Source: Bacteroides uniformis | GTDB lineage: Bacteria; Bacteroidota; Bacteroidia; Bacteroidales; Bacteroidaceae | Direction of reading: 5' to 3' | NCBI RefSeq assembly: GCF_025147485.1 | Contig: NZ_CP102263.1 | Location: 1,377,501-1,441,500, forward strand | DNA length: 64,000 bases | In this document: one piece after another, positions 35,769 through 44,232 of the stretch | Layout of the letters: every line of letters begins with the position of its first letter | How positions within the stretch are numbered: position 1 is the first letter of the stretch | Program-made: the position numbers and the translations under genes | Notes under the pieces: generated by a model | The model's input: only the letters and a program-made list of their open reading frames with translations | The model's database searches: none | Told to the model about the DNA's origin: nothing

Positions 35769-37907
35769 ATGAAAATAAGATTTATACTGATAGCTGTCTG
35801 CTTCCTTTTTTCTCTGCCGGGACAAGCGGATGAAGGGATGTGGATGCTGGGAAATCTGAACAAGCAGACACGCCAGACCATGAAAGAGTTGGGCTTGCAG
35901 ATGTCTGTCAACAAGCTATACAATACGAAACGCCCGTCTCTGAAGGATGCGGTAGTCAGCTTCGGAGGCTTTTGTTCCGGAGTGGTGGTGTCCGGGGACG
36001 GGCTGGTGTTTACCAATCATCACTGCGGCTTCAGCAGCATACAGCAACACTCGTCTGTGGAGCACGACTATCTGAAAGACGGCTTTGTGGCACGTAATCT
36101 TAGTGAAGAACTGCCTAATCCGGAACTTTACGTCCGCTTCCTCTTGCACCAGCAAGACGTGACCCGTCGGGTACTTGGAGCAGTAAAACCGGATATGAAC
36201 GAATCTGAGCGTACAAGTGTAGTAGATTCGGTGATGCTGGTCATTGGCGAAGAGGTTTCTCGTAAAGACTCCACGCTGATAGGCATTGTGGATGCTTACT
36301 ATGGAGGCAATGAATTCTGGCTTTCCGTTTATCGCGACTACAATGATGTGCGTCTGGTATTTGCACCCCCTTCTTCAGTGGGCAAGTTCGGCTGGGACAC
36401 TGACAACTGGGTATGGCCACGCCATACGGGCGACTTCGCCGTATTCCGTATCTATGCCGGCAAAGACAACCGTCCTGCCGACTACTCTCCCGACAATGTT
36501 CCCTACCATCCCGAATACGTGGCTCTGATATCCCTGGACGGCTATCGTGAGGGTTCCTTCTGTATGACGATGGGCTATCCGGGCAGTACGGAACGCTATC
36601 TTTCCTCTTTTGGCATCGAAGAGATGATGACCACCACCAACCAGGCTCAGATAGATGTCCGTGGTGTGAAGCAGGCCATCTGGAAGCGTGAAATGGATAG
36701 CCGTGACAGCATCCGCATCAAGTACGCTTCCAAATACGACGAAAGTTCCAATTATTGGAAGAACAGCATAGGAGTGAACCGCACCATCAAGAAACTGCAT
36801 GTGCTGGACAAGAAGCGTGCCATGGAGACCGAACTCCGTCGCTGGATACAGCAGACACCGGAGGAGCGGGAACATCTGCTGCATCTTTTTTCCGACCTGG
36901 AGCTGAACTACAAGAGCCGCCGTGATGCTTATCGTGCCAGAGCTTACTTTGCCGAATCTTTCCTGAACGGTCCGGAACTGGTGCAGCTTGCTTTGTCCAT
37001 CCTCAACTTCGACTTTGAGGGGGAAGAGAAAACGGTGGTTGCCAATCTGAAAGCTATCGTTGAGAAATATGCCAATCTGGACTTGGGCATTGACAAGGAA
37101 GTGTTTACAGCACTGTTGAAAGAATACCGCTCCCAAGTGGATTCCACCTATCTGCCCGAGCTCTACCAGACGATTGCGACAGAATACGGAGGTAACGAGC
37201 GTACCTATGTGGATAGTCTTTATGCCCGCTCGGAGCTGACCACCCCCCGTGGATTGAAGCGTTTTCTGGAGCAGGACACCACCTATCAGATATATAATGA
37301 CCCTGCCATCAACTTGGGCATCGACCTCATCACGAAGCTATTCGAGATGAATATGCAGGTACAGCAGGCTTCCGGTGAAATCGAGCGGAATGAACGTTTG
37401 TTCAACTCTGCCGTGCGACGTATGTACGCATCCCGTAACTTCTATCCCGACGCCAACTCCACCATGCGTTTGAGTTTTGGCACTGTCTGCGGTTATGCCC
37501 CCTTCGACGGAGCGGAATATGATTATTATACCACCGCGAAAGGTATTCTGGAGAAAGTCAGAGCCCATGCAGGCGATGTGGATTTTGAAATGCAGCCTGA
37601 GTTGCTATCCCTTCTTTCCTCCGGTGATTTCGGTAGATATGCCGATGAGAAGGGAGAAATGAATGTCTGCTTTATCTCCAATAATGACATTACGGGAGGC
37701 AATTCCGGCAGTGCCATGTTCAATGCCAAAGGAGAACTTCTGGGGCTTGCCTTCGATGGGAACTGGGAAGCCATGAGCAGCGACATCCTTTATGAGCCGA
37801 AGATGCAGCGCACCATCGGGGTAGATGTACGCTACATACTGTTTATGATTGAGAAGTATGGGAAGGCAGGAAATCTGATTCAGGAACTGAAGCTTGCCAA
37901 TCCTTAA
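35769..37907 (+). CDS. S46-family dipeptidyl-peptidase, DPP7 type
   Basis: A 712-residue periplasmic serine dipeptidyl-peptidase of family S46. Signal peptide ends near SLPGQA (residue 20). The catalytic His is His85 (VFTNHHCGF), the same number as in Porphyromonas DPP11, and the nucleophile is Ser646 in TGGNSGSAM. The specificity position after it is Gly664 in LAFDGNWE; known DPP11 enzymes carry Arg here (acidic P1) and DPP7 enzymes Gly (hydrophobic P1), so DPP7-type cleavage is expected. It would supply dipeptides for uptake. Confidence 0.92.
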   Translation: MKIRFILIAVCFLFSLPGQADEGMWMLGNLNKQTRQTMKELGLQMSVNKLYNTKRPSLKDAVVSFGGFCSGVVVSGDGLVFTNHHCGFSSIQQHSSVEHDYLKDGFVARNLSEELPNPELYVRFLLHQQDVTRRVLGAVKPDMNESERTSVVDSVMLVIGEEVSRKDSTLIGIVDAYYGGNEFWLSVYRDYNDVRLVFAPPSSVGKFGWDTDNWVWPRHTGDFAVFRIYAGKDNRPADYSPDNVPYHPEYVALISLDGYREGSFCMTMGYPGSTERYLSSFGIEEMMTTTNQAQIDVRGVKQAIWKREMDSRDSIRIKYASKYDESSNYWKNSIGVNRTIKKLHVLDKKRAMETELRRWIQQTPEEREHLLHLFSDLELNYKSRRDAYRARAYFAESFLNGPELVQLALSILNFDFEGEEKTVVANLKAIVEKYANLDLGIDKEVFTALLKEYRSQVDSTYLPELYQTIATEYGGNERTYVDSLYARSELTTPRGLKRFLEQDTTYQIYNDPAINLGIDLITKLFEMNMQVQQASGEIERNERLFNSAVRRMYASRNFYPDANSTMRLSFGTVCGYAPFDGAEYDYYTTAKGILEKVRAHAGDVDFEMQPELLSLLSSGDFGRYADEKGEMNVCFISNNDITGGNSGSAMFNAKGELLGLAFDGNWEAMSSDILYEPKMQRTIGVDVRYILFMIEKYGKAGNLIQELKLANP

Positions 37908-37945
37908 CGTGTGCCCCCTGCCTATACTTTTATGGGTGATATTTT

Positions 37946-39505
37946 CTAAATCACTCCACGGATACGGTCATCGAATGCCGAGAGTGCTGCCTTTGCCCCT
38001 TCGCCCATGGCAATGACTATCTGCTTGTAGGGAACATTCGATACATCCCCTGCCGCATATACCCCCGGAAGTGTGGTACGGCAGAAAGCGTCAATCTTAA
38101 TCTCCCCGGTCGGAGTCGTTTCCAGCTTGTCGCGGAAAGGAGCGCTGTTGGCTGCCAAACCGATTTGCACGAAGATGCCGTCTAACGGGAAGTCGCGTTC
38201 CTCGCCGGTAAGGCGGTCCTTGATGCGGATAGAAGTTACTTTTTCCCCGTTTCCATCGACTTTTACGGTCTGTGACGAGGTGAAGATTTCCACATTCGGC
38301 AGGCTCCGGGCTTTCTCTTGCAGCACTTGGTCGGCTTTCAGTGTATCGGCAAATTCGAATACCGTTACCTTCCGGCAGATGCCTGCCAGGTCGATGGCAG
38401 CTTCAATCCCCGAGTTACCTCCACCGATAACCGCCACATGCTTGCCTTGATAGAACGGACCGTCGCAATGCGGACAGAATGCCACGCCGCGTCCTATGTA
38501 TTCCGCTTCGCCCTCCACATTCAGTTTGCGCCAGCTTGCCCCTGTGACAATGATTACTGCCGGTGCATGGAACACCTCGCCGCCTACGGTGGAGACACTT
38601 TTTTCCGTTCCCTGCAACTTTACTTTCTCTATCTTACGCTCCTCGAAAATCTCTATCGGATAGTGCTCTATATGTGTGCGGAGTGCGTTGGCAAGTTCTG
38701 CACCAGTAGTCTGCGGCACGGAGATAAGGTTTTCTATGCCTACCGTCTCTTTTACCTGTCCGCCTATGCGCTCGGCAACAATCGCCACCCGTAGGCCCTT
38801 GCGTGCAGAGTAGATGGCTGCGGAAGCTCCGGCTGGTCCACCGCCCAATACCAGCACGTCGAAATCTCTCTCTATCGGTGCTTCGTCCTCTTGCGGAGCA
38901 CTGCCGAAGGCTTCTTCCAGCTTCTGCAAAAGCTCTCCTAAAGAACCGCGACCTACGTGAAGCAGCTTGCCATTAGCGTAGACTGACGGCACGGCTTGTA
39001 TCTTCAGCGCATCCACTTCCTCTTGATTAAGCGCCCCGTCCACCATCTCGTGGGTGACGTGCGGATTCAGCAATGCGATGATGTTCAGTGCCTGCACCAC
39101 ATCCGGACAGTTGGTGCAAGTAAGCGATACATACGTTTGCAGGCTGATGTCGCCTTGCAACGCCCGGATGCGGCGACGAATTGCTTCGTCCGGCAGATTT
39201 TTCCCCTTTCCATCGGCATTCAGCACGGCAAGCAGGAGGGAAGTGAACTCGTGTCCGCCGGGGATGCCGCGGAACTTGATGCCGGTTTCCACATCGTCTT
39301 TCAGCAATGTGAACTCCAACACGGGGTTCTCTATCTCACTCATCCGGCAGGAGAGCTTGTCGGAACAGCTTGCCACATCCTTCAAGAATCCGATAAGCTC
39401 TTGTGCCTGCTCGTGACCCGGATGATAGGTGATGTGAAAGACGTAGCGGGCTTCCAAATGCTGGAATACGCTCCGCACCTGGTCTAATATAGTTGTTTCT
39501 AACAT
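37946..39505 (-). CDS. ahpF: Alkyl hydroperoxide reductase subunit F
   Basis: A 519-residue NADH-dependent flavoprotein that reduces AhpC. The N-terminal double-thioredoxin-like domain carries Cys130-Thr-Asn-Cys133, and the FAD/NAD part has GGGPAGASAA (FAD) and the redox centre Cys344-Pro-His-Cys347, close to the E. coli positions. A second nucleotide motif is GGGNSGIEAA. It follows ahpC on the same strand with an unusual 213-bp gap that holds palindromic array B. It should be under OxyR control through the ahpC promoter or a promoter of its own. Confidence 0.96.
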   Translation of the reverse strand: MLETTILDQVRSVFQHLEARYVFHITYHPGHEQAQELIGFLKDVASCSDKLSCRMSEIENPVLEFTLLKDDVETGIKFRGIPGGHEFTSLLLAVLNADGKGKNLPDEAIRRRIRALQGDISLQTYVSLTCTNCPDVVQALNIIALLNPHVTHEMVDGALNQEEVDALKIQAVPSVYANGKLLHVGRGSLGELLQKLEEAFGSAPQEDEAPIERDFDVLVLGGGPAGASAAIYSARKGLRVAIVAERIGGQVKETVGIENLISVPQTTGAELANALRTHIEHYPIEIFEERKIEKVKLQGTEKSVSTVGGEVFHAPAVIIVTGASWRKLNVEGEAEYIGRGVAFCPHCDGPFYQGKHVAVIGGGNSGIEAAIDLAGICRKVTVFEFADTLKADQVLQEKARSLPNVEIFTSSQTVKVDGNGEKVTSIRIKDRLTGEERDFPLDGIFVQIGLAANSAPFRDKLETTPTGEIKIDAFCRTTLPGVYAAGDVSNVPYKQIVIAMGEGAKAALSAFDDRIRGVI

Positions 39506-39581
39506 GATTAATAGGGTGTTTGGGGTGAGAAAATAGTCTTTTAATATGTTTGATATAGAGTAGTTGCAGAACTTGTGAGGA

Positions 39582-39694
39582 AGTACTCCAATACTCCTTC
39601 GAAAGTACTGCGGTACTCCTTTGAAAGTACTACAGTACTTCTGTACAAGTACTGCGGACGTCTTAAAGGAAAGCGGACGTCTTTCTATGGTGAA
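39582..39694. repeat. Palindromic tandem array B between ahpC and ahpF
   Basis: Units begin at 39582, 39604, 39626, 39648 and 39672 (22, 22, 22, 24, 23 bp). Units 2 and 3 have a perfect stem AGTAC/GTACT around a 4-base loop (TGCG, TACA); units 1 and 4 are degenerate. Units 4 and 5 shift to a GCGGACGTCT core. A partial sixth copy (AGCGCCCGCT, 39695-39704) follows. The linkers (CCTTTGAA, TTCTGTACA) are also similar. It occupies the gap between two genes of one operon. Confidence 0.88.
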
Positions 39695-39718
39695 AGCGCC
39701 CGCTCCTCCTATTACTTA

Positions 39719-40285
39719 TCAAATCTTTCCTACAAGGTCGATGCTCGGCTTCAAAGTTTCCGCTCCTTTCTTCCACTTGGCAGGGCAGACTTCTCCATCG
39801 TGTGTGGCAACAAACTGTGCAGCTTCTACCTTGCGCAGCAGCTCGTCGGCATTGCGTCCGATGTTGTTGTCCTGTATCTCGGCAATCTTGATTTTACCCT
39901 CGGGATTTACGAGGAATGTGCCGCGATATGCCATGCCTTCCTCTTCAATCATCACGCCGAATGCGCGGCTCAGTACGCCTGTGGGGTCGGCAAGCATGGG
40001 GTACTTAATCTTGCGGATGCTTTCGGAAGCATCGTGCCATGCCTTGTGCACAAAGTGCGAGTCTGTGCTTACAGAATATACTTCTACGCCCATTGCTTGG
40101 AATTGGTCATATTTCTCTGCGATGTCTACCAGCTCGGTAGGGCATACGAAGGTAAAGTCTGCCGGATAGAAGAAGAAAATGGCCCATTTACCTTTTACGT
40201 CTTCGTGGGATACTGTTTTGAAACTTCCGTTTTGGAAAGCCTGAACCTTGAATTCAGGGAGTTGTGAGTTGATGATCGGTTCCAT
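39719..40285 (-). CDS. ahpC: Alkyl hydroperoxide reductase subunit C (2-Cys peroxiredoxin)
   Basis: A 188-residue typical 2-Cys peroxiredoxin that reduces hydrogen peroxide and organic peroxides, recycled by AhpF. Peroxidatic Cys48 lies in DFTFVCPTEL and resolving Cys167 in GEVCPAKW. Length and sequence are close to bacterial AhpC. The promoter region (40286-40484) has a canonical Bacteroides promoter and an OxyR-like operator, so peroxide induction through OxyR is strongly suggested by sequence. Confidence 0.97.
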   Translation of the reverse strand: MEPIINSQLPEFKVQAFQNGSFKTVSHEDVKGKWAIFFFYPADFTFVCPTELVDIAEKYDQFQAMGVEVYSVSTDSHFVHKAWHDASESIRKIKYPMLADPTGVLSRAFGVMIEEEGMAYRGTFLVNPEGKIKIAEIQDNNIGRNADELLRKVEAAQFVATHDGEVCPAKWKKGAETLKPSIDLVGKI

Positions 40286-40408
40286 AATTTTTCTCTTTTA
40301 ATAGGTTTAGTTTTTTGTTTTACCAATGCGAAGATTGTGCAGACAGAATGTAGAAGCCAGTTTGCTTGATGATGCTGAGGTGCAACCGACCTTCGCTTTT
40401 TCTGTTTG

Positions 40409-40441
40409 CAAAAATATAGCATTTTTCCCCGATAGAACAAA
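40409..40441 (-). promoter_or_regulatory. ahpC promoter (TTTG-N21-TATTTTTG)
   Basis: On the minus strand, TTTG (40438-40441) is followed by 21 bp and TATTTTTG (40409-40416). Both elements and the spacing fit the Bacteroides -33/-7 consensus. The leader to the ahpC start is about 120 nt. Confidence 0.75.
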
Positions 40442-40448
40442 AAATCCG

Positions 40449-40484
40449 ATTGAAAGATTTTATGGAGCGATAGATGAAATCTAT
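40449..40484 (-). promoter_or_regulatory. OxyR-like operator upstream of ahpC
   Basis: ATAGATGAAATCTAT (40470-40484; ATAGATTTCATCTAT on the minus strand) matches the 15-bp OxyR half-operator ATAG-n-t-nnn-a-n-CTAT at every specified position. A degraded second half (ATAAAATCTTTCAAT, minus strand) follows after 6 bp and ends just upstream of the -33 box. The site overlaps the stop codon of oxyR itself. Confidence 0.75.
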
Positions 40485-41407
40485 ACGACTGCTTGGGTTG
40501 CTTTCAGTGAGAGCATTTCCTTGGGTACGGAAAGTTTTATCTCCTTAACCAGCACTTCGAGCAGCGTGTGGCGGATAAAGTTCTTATTGGTCAGCAGCAC
40601 GACCTGGCGGGTGGGGCAGGGGATGGCGAAGGAACGTACCAGCTCTTTCTGGGCATCGCCCAGTTGCAGAACGGCCAGTTCGGGGATGAAGGTCACGCCT
40701 TTGCCGCTTTCTACCATGCGCATAAAGGTCTCCATGCTGCCCAAGTGATAGGCAAGCTGGCTGGCACGTGCCGACTTCATCTGGCAGAAGCGCACCAGCT
40801 GGTCGCGGAAGCAATGGCCCTCGTCGAGCAGCCAAAGCTGTTCGCCGTTCAGGTCGGAAGTACGGATTACCTCGTTGTTGAAGAGGGCGTCTTCGCGCGA
40901 CACGTAGGCAAAGAACTGTTCATAGAACAACGGCGTCTGCTGCAACTCTTCCATACCTGCCAGACTCGCTACGATACCTGCATCTATCTCTCCCGTCTGC
41001 AGGGCTTTCTTGATGTCGTTTGTTTTCATTTCGACTACCCGGATGTCGAGGTCGGGGTATTTCTTCATCAGCTGCGGAAAGAAACGGGGCAGGAGGTAAG
41101 GAGCTACGGTGGGAAGTATGCCCAGCTTGAAGGTGCCGGTCAGTGAGTGTTTTTCTTCTTCTATAATATTCTTTATACGGTTGGCTTGAACCAATATATT
41201 CTGTGCTTGTTCTATGATGTGGATACCGACGGGAGTGGGGCATACCGGCTGCTGGCTGCGGTCAAAAATCCGGGTGTCCAGTTCCTCTTCCAGTTTCTGA
41301 ATCATGGCACTGAGGGTGGGCTGTGTCACGCGGCAATATTCGGCTGCTTTGGCAAAGTGGCGGAACTGGTTGACGGCAAGGATGTATTCCAATTGTTGTA
41401 AAGTCAT
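40481..41407 (-). CDS. oxyR: Peroxide-sensing LysR-type regulator OxyR
   Basis: A 308-residue LysR-family regulator. The N-terminal winged helix (FAKAAEYCRVTQPTLSAMIQKLEEELD) is followed by the effector domain. With the start at 41407 (MTLQQLEYIL), the redox cysteines fall at Cys199 and Cys208 (GHCFRDQLVRFCQ), the same numbers as in E. coli OxyR; this is why I prefer it to the ATG at 41416. It should activate ahpC and dps, which flank it and carry matching operators. Confidence 0.95.
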   Translation of the reverse strand: MTLQQLEYILAVNQFRHFAKAAEYCRVTQPTLSAMIQKLEEELDTRIFDRSQQPVCPTPVGIHIIEQAQNILVQANRIKNIIEEEKHSLTGTFKLGILPTVAPYLLPRFFPQLMKKYPDLDIRVVEMKTNDIKKALQTGEIDAGIVASLAGMEELQQTPLFYEQFFAYVSREDALFNNEVIRTSDLNGEQLWLLDEGHCFRDQLVRFCQMKSARASQLAYHLGSMETFMRMVESGKGVTFIPELAVLQLGDAQKELVRSFAIPCPTRQVVLLTNKNFIRHTLLEVLVKEIKLSVPKEMLSLKATQAVV

Positions 41408-41434
41408 GATGAACAAGGCATTTGAAGGTTATGT

Positions 41435-41470
41435 ATAGACTTCGTCTATGCAAAGATAGAAATTATCTGT
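41435..41470 (+). promoter_or_regulatory. OxyR-like tandem operator upstream of dps
   Basis: ATAGACTTCGTCTAT (41435-41449) and ATAGAAATTATCTGT (41456-41470) are two OxyR half-operators separated by 6 bp (7 in the E. coli consensus). The second ends exactly at the first base of the dps -33 box, the usual place for activation by OxyR. The first half also lies upstream of the divergent oxyR gene, so autoregulation is possible. Confidence 0.75.
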
Positions 41471-41501
41471 TTGACAAGCCTTGATTTACCCCTTATCTTT
41501 G
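41470..41501 (+). promoter_or_regulatory. dps promoter (TTTG-N20-TATCTTTG)
   Basis: TTTG at 41470-41473 is followed by 20 bp and TATCTTTG at 41494-41501, an ideal Bacteroides promoter. The dps start codon lies 46 bp downstream. Confidence 0.8.
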
Positions 41502-41547
41502 CAATATCCAAAAGAAAAATAGTATAAATATTTAAAACAATAGAATT

Positions 41548-42036
41548 ATGAAAACTTTAGATTACTTGCATTTGAATGAAAAGAAAGTGGCTGGCGTAGC
41601 ATCAGCATTGCACCAATTATTGGCCGACTTCCAGGTACATTACACCAATTTGCGCGGTATGCACTGGAACATCAAGGGACACGGCTTCTTTGTGCTGCAC
41701 GAGAAGTTCGAGAGTATGTATGACGATACCGCCGAGAAGATTGACGAGATTGCAGAGCGCATCTTGATGCTGGGTGGCGTGCCCGAGAATAAGTTCAGTG
41801 AATACCTGAAGGTTGCCAACGTGAAGGAAGTGTCCGACATCTCTTGCGGCAGTGAGGCTGTGGACCATATCCTCGAGACTTACGGCTACCTGATTGGTGA
41901 AGAGAGAAAGGTAATTGAACTGGCAAATGAAGCTGGCGATGACGTGACGGCAGATTTGATGACCGGCTACCTGAAAGAGCAGGAGAAAATGGTTTGGATG
42001 CTCGTTGCATTCAGTACGAAAAGCTGCACGAAATAA
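41548..42036 (+). CDS. dps: Dps-type ferritin-like DNA-protection protein
   Basis: A 162-residue Dps protein that oxidises and stores iron using hydrogen peroxide, protecting DNA. The ferroxidase motif is clear: NLRGMHWNIKGHGFFVLHEKFESMYDDTAEKIDEIAERI (shown here only as key blocks HWN, HEKFE and YDDTAEKIDE). Length is typical. It is transcribed away from oxyR and is preceded by a strong promoter with an adjoining OxyR-like operator. A hairpin terminator lies 23 bp after its stop codon. Confidence 0.95.
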   Translation: MKTLDYLHLNEKKVAGVASALHQLLADFQVHYTNLRGMHWNIKGHGFFVLHEKFESMYDDTAEKIDEIAERILMLGGVPENKFSEYLKVANVKEVSDISCGSEAVDHILETYGYLIGEERKVIELANEAGDDVTADLMTGYLKEQEKMVWMLVAFSTKSCTK

Positions 42037-42059
42037 AGGATAAAGAGTCGTGAAAAAGG

Positions 42060-42112
42060 ATAGGGTGATAAAACGGTAGCGGATGCTGCCGGTTTTATCA
42101 CCCTATTATCTT
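42060..42112. terminator. Bidirectional terminator between dps and the DEAD-box helicase gene
   Basis: ATAGGGTGATAAAAC (42060-42074) pairs with GTTTTATCACCCTAT (42092-42106), and GGTAGC with GCTGCC inside it; one base is bulged. A T-rich run follows. The genes on either side converge. Confidence 0.85.
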
Positions 42113-42125
42113 TCTATAGTTTATA

Positions 42126-44078
42126 TCACTTCTTCTTCGGTGTCCGTCTTGCCCACCCTTCTTCACTGAAGTCGGGCTCTGCATCCTTAAAGTCATTGTT
42201 GCCCTGGAAGAACTGTTTCCAGTCATCCTTTTTGCCACGGGCTTTGGTGTAACCCCGCTCTTCGCGGCTGGGCTTGCCTTTCTTCTTGTCGTTTGCAGGA
42301 CTTTCGGCCTTTTCGCTGCGTTTGCCGGTGGCATCGTTCCGTTTGCCGTCTTCCTTGTAACTGCGCTTCTTGCTGTCAAACTCTTTTTTCCCATGGCTTC
42401 CGGCTGTACCCGGACGTTTGCCCCTCGGAGCCTCCTTACCCTCGTCTCCAGCAACCTCTACGGATACTTTACGGCCGTTCCAGCTGGCGCGGTTCAGGGC
42501 CTTCACTACATTGGTGGCTTCCTTTTCCTCCACTTCGAAGAAGGAGAACTTCTGCATCAGGTCAATTCGTCCCAGCTCTACACGTCCACGTGTATTGTTG
42601 TTCAGCAGGCTGATTAATTCGTTGGGGAAGAAATTGTCCATTTTACCCAGGTTGATGAACAAGCGGGTAAAGCCGGGTTCTGCTTTGCGGCTGCTTCTAC
42701 GGTCGTTGCGGTCGCCCCTCTCGCCACTTCTTGCACCACGCTCACTACCGGTTGCTGTCTCTATCTCGTCACGGCCGCGATAGTAATCCAGGAAACGGTT
42801 GAATTCATGCGAAACCATGCGTTTAATCAGGTCCTCTTTGCTCAGCCAATCCAGCTTGCGGTAGATGTCGGTCATAAAGTCGGCGATTTCCTCCTCGTTC
42901 ACTTTCACCTTTTCAAGATCGTCTATCACTTTGAGCAGTTGCTTTTCGCATATCTGTTTGCCGGTGGGCATTTCGCCTGCAATGAATTTCTTGCCGATGA
43001 TGCGCTCAATCTCGCGCATTTTGCCTTTCTCTCGCAGGTTGATGATGGCGATGGAAGTCCCGGTTTTGCCGGCACGTCCCGTACGGCCGCTGCGGTGGGT
43101 ATAACTCTCGGTGTCATCGGGCAATCCGTAGTTGATGACGTGTGTCAGGTCGTCCACATCGAGGCCGCGTGCGGCAACGTCCGTGGCAACCAGCAGTTGT
43201 AGGTTGCGGATGCGGAACTTTTGCATCACGGTGTCACGCTGCGCTTGACTCAGTTCGCCGTGCAGCGAGTCGGCATTATAGCCTTCCTGCATCAACTTGT
43301 CAGCTATTTCCTGCGTTTCTTTGCGGGTACGGCAGAAGATGATGCCGTATATCTGCGGATAGTAGTCCACAATACGTTTCAGGGCAGCATACTTGTCTTT
43401 GGCATGTACACAGAAGGCTACGTGTTTCACGTTGCTGGTGCTTTCATTTTTGCGTCCGATGGTGATTTCCTTGGCATCGCGCAGGTACTTCTTGGAGATG
43501 CGTGCGATTTCCGGGCTCATGGTAGCGGAGAACAGCAAGGTGTTGCGCTCCTGCGGCACATCGGCGAGAATGGCGTTGATGCTGTCTGTGAATCCCATGT
43601 TCAGCATTTCGTCCGCTTCGTCCATAACCACGTTCTGTATGGTGGCGAGGGACACGGTTTTGCGTTCCATCAGGTCCAGCAGTCGTCCCGGTGTGGCTAC
43701 GATGATGTGTACACCCCGTTTCAGGGCGCGTATCTGGCTTTCGATGGACGAGCCTCCATATACGGGCAACACTCGCAAGCCATCGGTATATTTAGAATAA
43801 TCGTTCAAGTCGCCTGCTATCTGCAAACAAAGTTCGCGGGTGGGGCAGAGAATAAGTGATTGGGGAATTCGGTTGTTGACGTTAATCTTCTGTATGAGCG
43901 GCAGGCCGAACGCTGCGGTCTTTCCTGTTCCTGTTTGTGCCAGTGCTACTACATCATTGTTTTCTCCTAAAAGGTAGGGAATTACTTCCTCTTGTACCGG
44001 CATGGGCTGCTCGTAACCCATTTCTTCGATGGCGCGGCGTATCTCCGGCGACACACCGAGCTCTTCAAATGTCTTCAT
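42126..44078 (-). CDS. DEAD-box RNA helicase with DbpA-like RNA-binding domain
   Basis: A 650-residue cytoplasmic RNA helicase, similar to DeaD/CsdA. Q motif (ELGVSPEIRRAIEEMGYEQPMPVQ), Walker A (AQTGTGKTAAF), DEAD box (VVMDEADEMLNMGF), SAT motif (LLFSATMS) and the C-terminal HRSGRTGRAGK motif are intact. After the helicase core come a DbpA-type RNA-binding fold (about 465-545; RLFINLGKMDNFFPNELIS) and a long basic tail rich in Lys, Arg and Gly. It probably remodels structured RNA in ribosome assembly or cold adaptation. Confidence 0.94.
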   Translation of the reverse strand: MKTFEELGVSPEIRRAIEEMGYEQPMPVQEEVIPYLLGENNDVVALAQTGTGKTAAFGLPLIQKINVNNRIPQSLILCPTRELCLQIAGDLNDYSKYTDGLRVLPVYGGSSIESQIRALKRGVHIIVATPGRLLDLMERKTVSLATIQNVVMDEADEMLNMGFTDSINAILADVPQERNTLLFSATMSPEIARISKKYLRDAKEITIGRKNESTSNVKHVAFCVHAKDKYAALKRIVDYYPQIYGIIFCRTRKETQEIADKLMQEGYNADSLHGELSQAQRDTVMQKFRIRNLQLLVATDVAARGLDVDDLTHVINYGLPDDTESYTHRSGRTGRAGKTGTSIAIINLREKGKMREIERIIGKKFIAGEMPTGKQICEKQLLKVIDDLEKVKVNEEEIADFMTDIYRKLDWLSKEDLIKRMVSHEFNRFLDYYRGRDEIETATGSERGARSGERGDRNDRRSSRKAEPGFTRLFINLGKMDNFFPNELISLLNNNTRGRVELGRIDLMQKFSFFEVEEKEATNVVKALNRASWNGRKVSVEVAGDEGKEAPRGKRPGTAGSHGKKEFDSKKRSYKEDGKRNDATGKRSEKAESPANDKKKGKPSREERGYTKARGKKDDWKQFFQGNNDFKDAEPDFSEEGWARRTPKKK

Positions 44079-44116
44079 TAAATCTTCTGTATATCTTTAT
44101 CTTTATATTTCGGGCG

Positions 44117-44124
44117 CAAAGATA
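44117..44124 (-). promoter_or_regulatory. Candidate -7 element for the DEAD-box helicase
   Basis: On the minus strand this reads TATCTTTG, a match to TAnnTTTG, 38 bp before the start codon. The -33 box is unclear. Confidence 0.45.
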
Positions 44125-44132
44125 GTGCTTTT

Positions 44133-44232
44133 CAATGGATAATTGATAATTGATGGTTGATAATTATGCAATTACATGATAAAATCGTTTTTTATTGGCT
44201 ACTCATTATCCATTATCCATTGTCAATTATCC
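44133..44232. repeat. Inverted low-complexity repeat (ATAATTGATAAT type)
   Basis: CAATGGATAATTGATAATTG (44133-44152) and the run CATTATCCATTATCCATTG (44204-44222) are inverted copies of short TGATAAT/ATTATCC blocks that share TTATCCATTG. The right arm runs into the 3' end of the phosphatase gene. Such blocks are frequent in Bacteroides intergenic DNA in my experience; a role is unknown. Confidence 0.55.

Noticed and set aside
40568..41146. A 192-codon + strand frame over oxyR
   Set aside because: Antisense to oxyR, whose redox cysteines fall at the expected positions.
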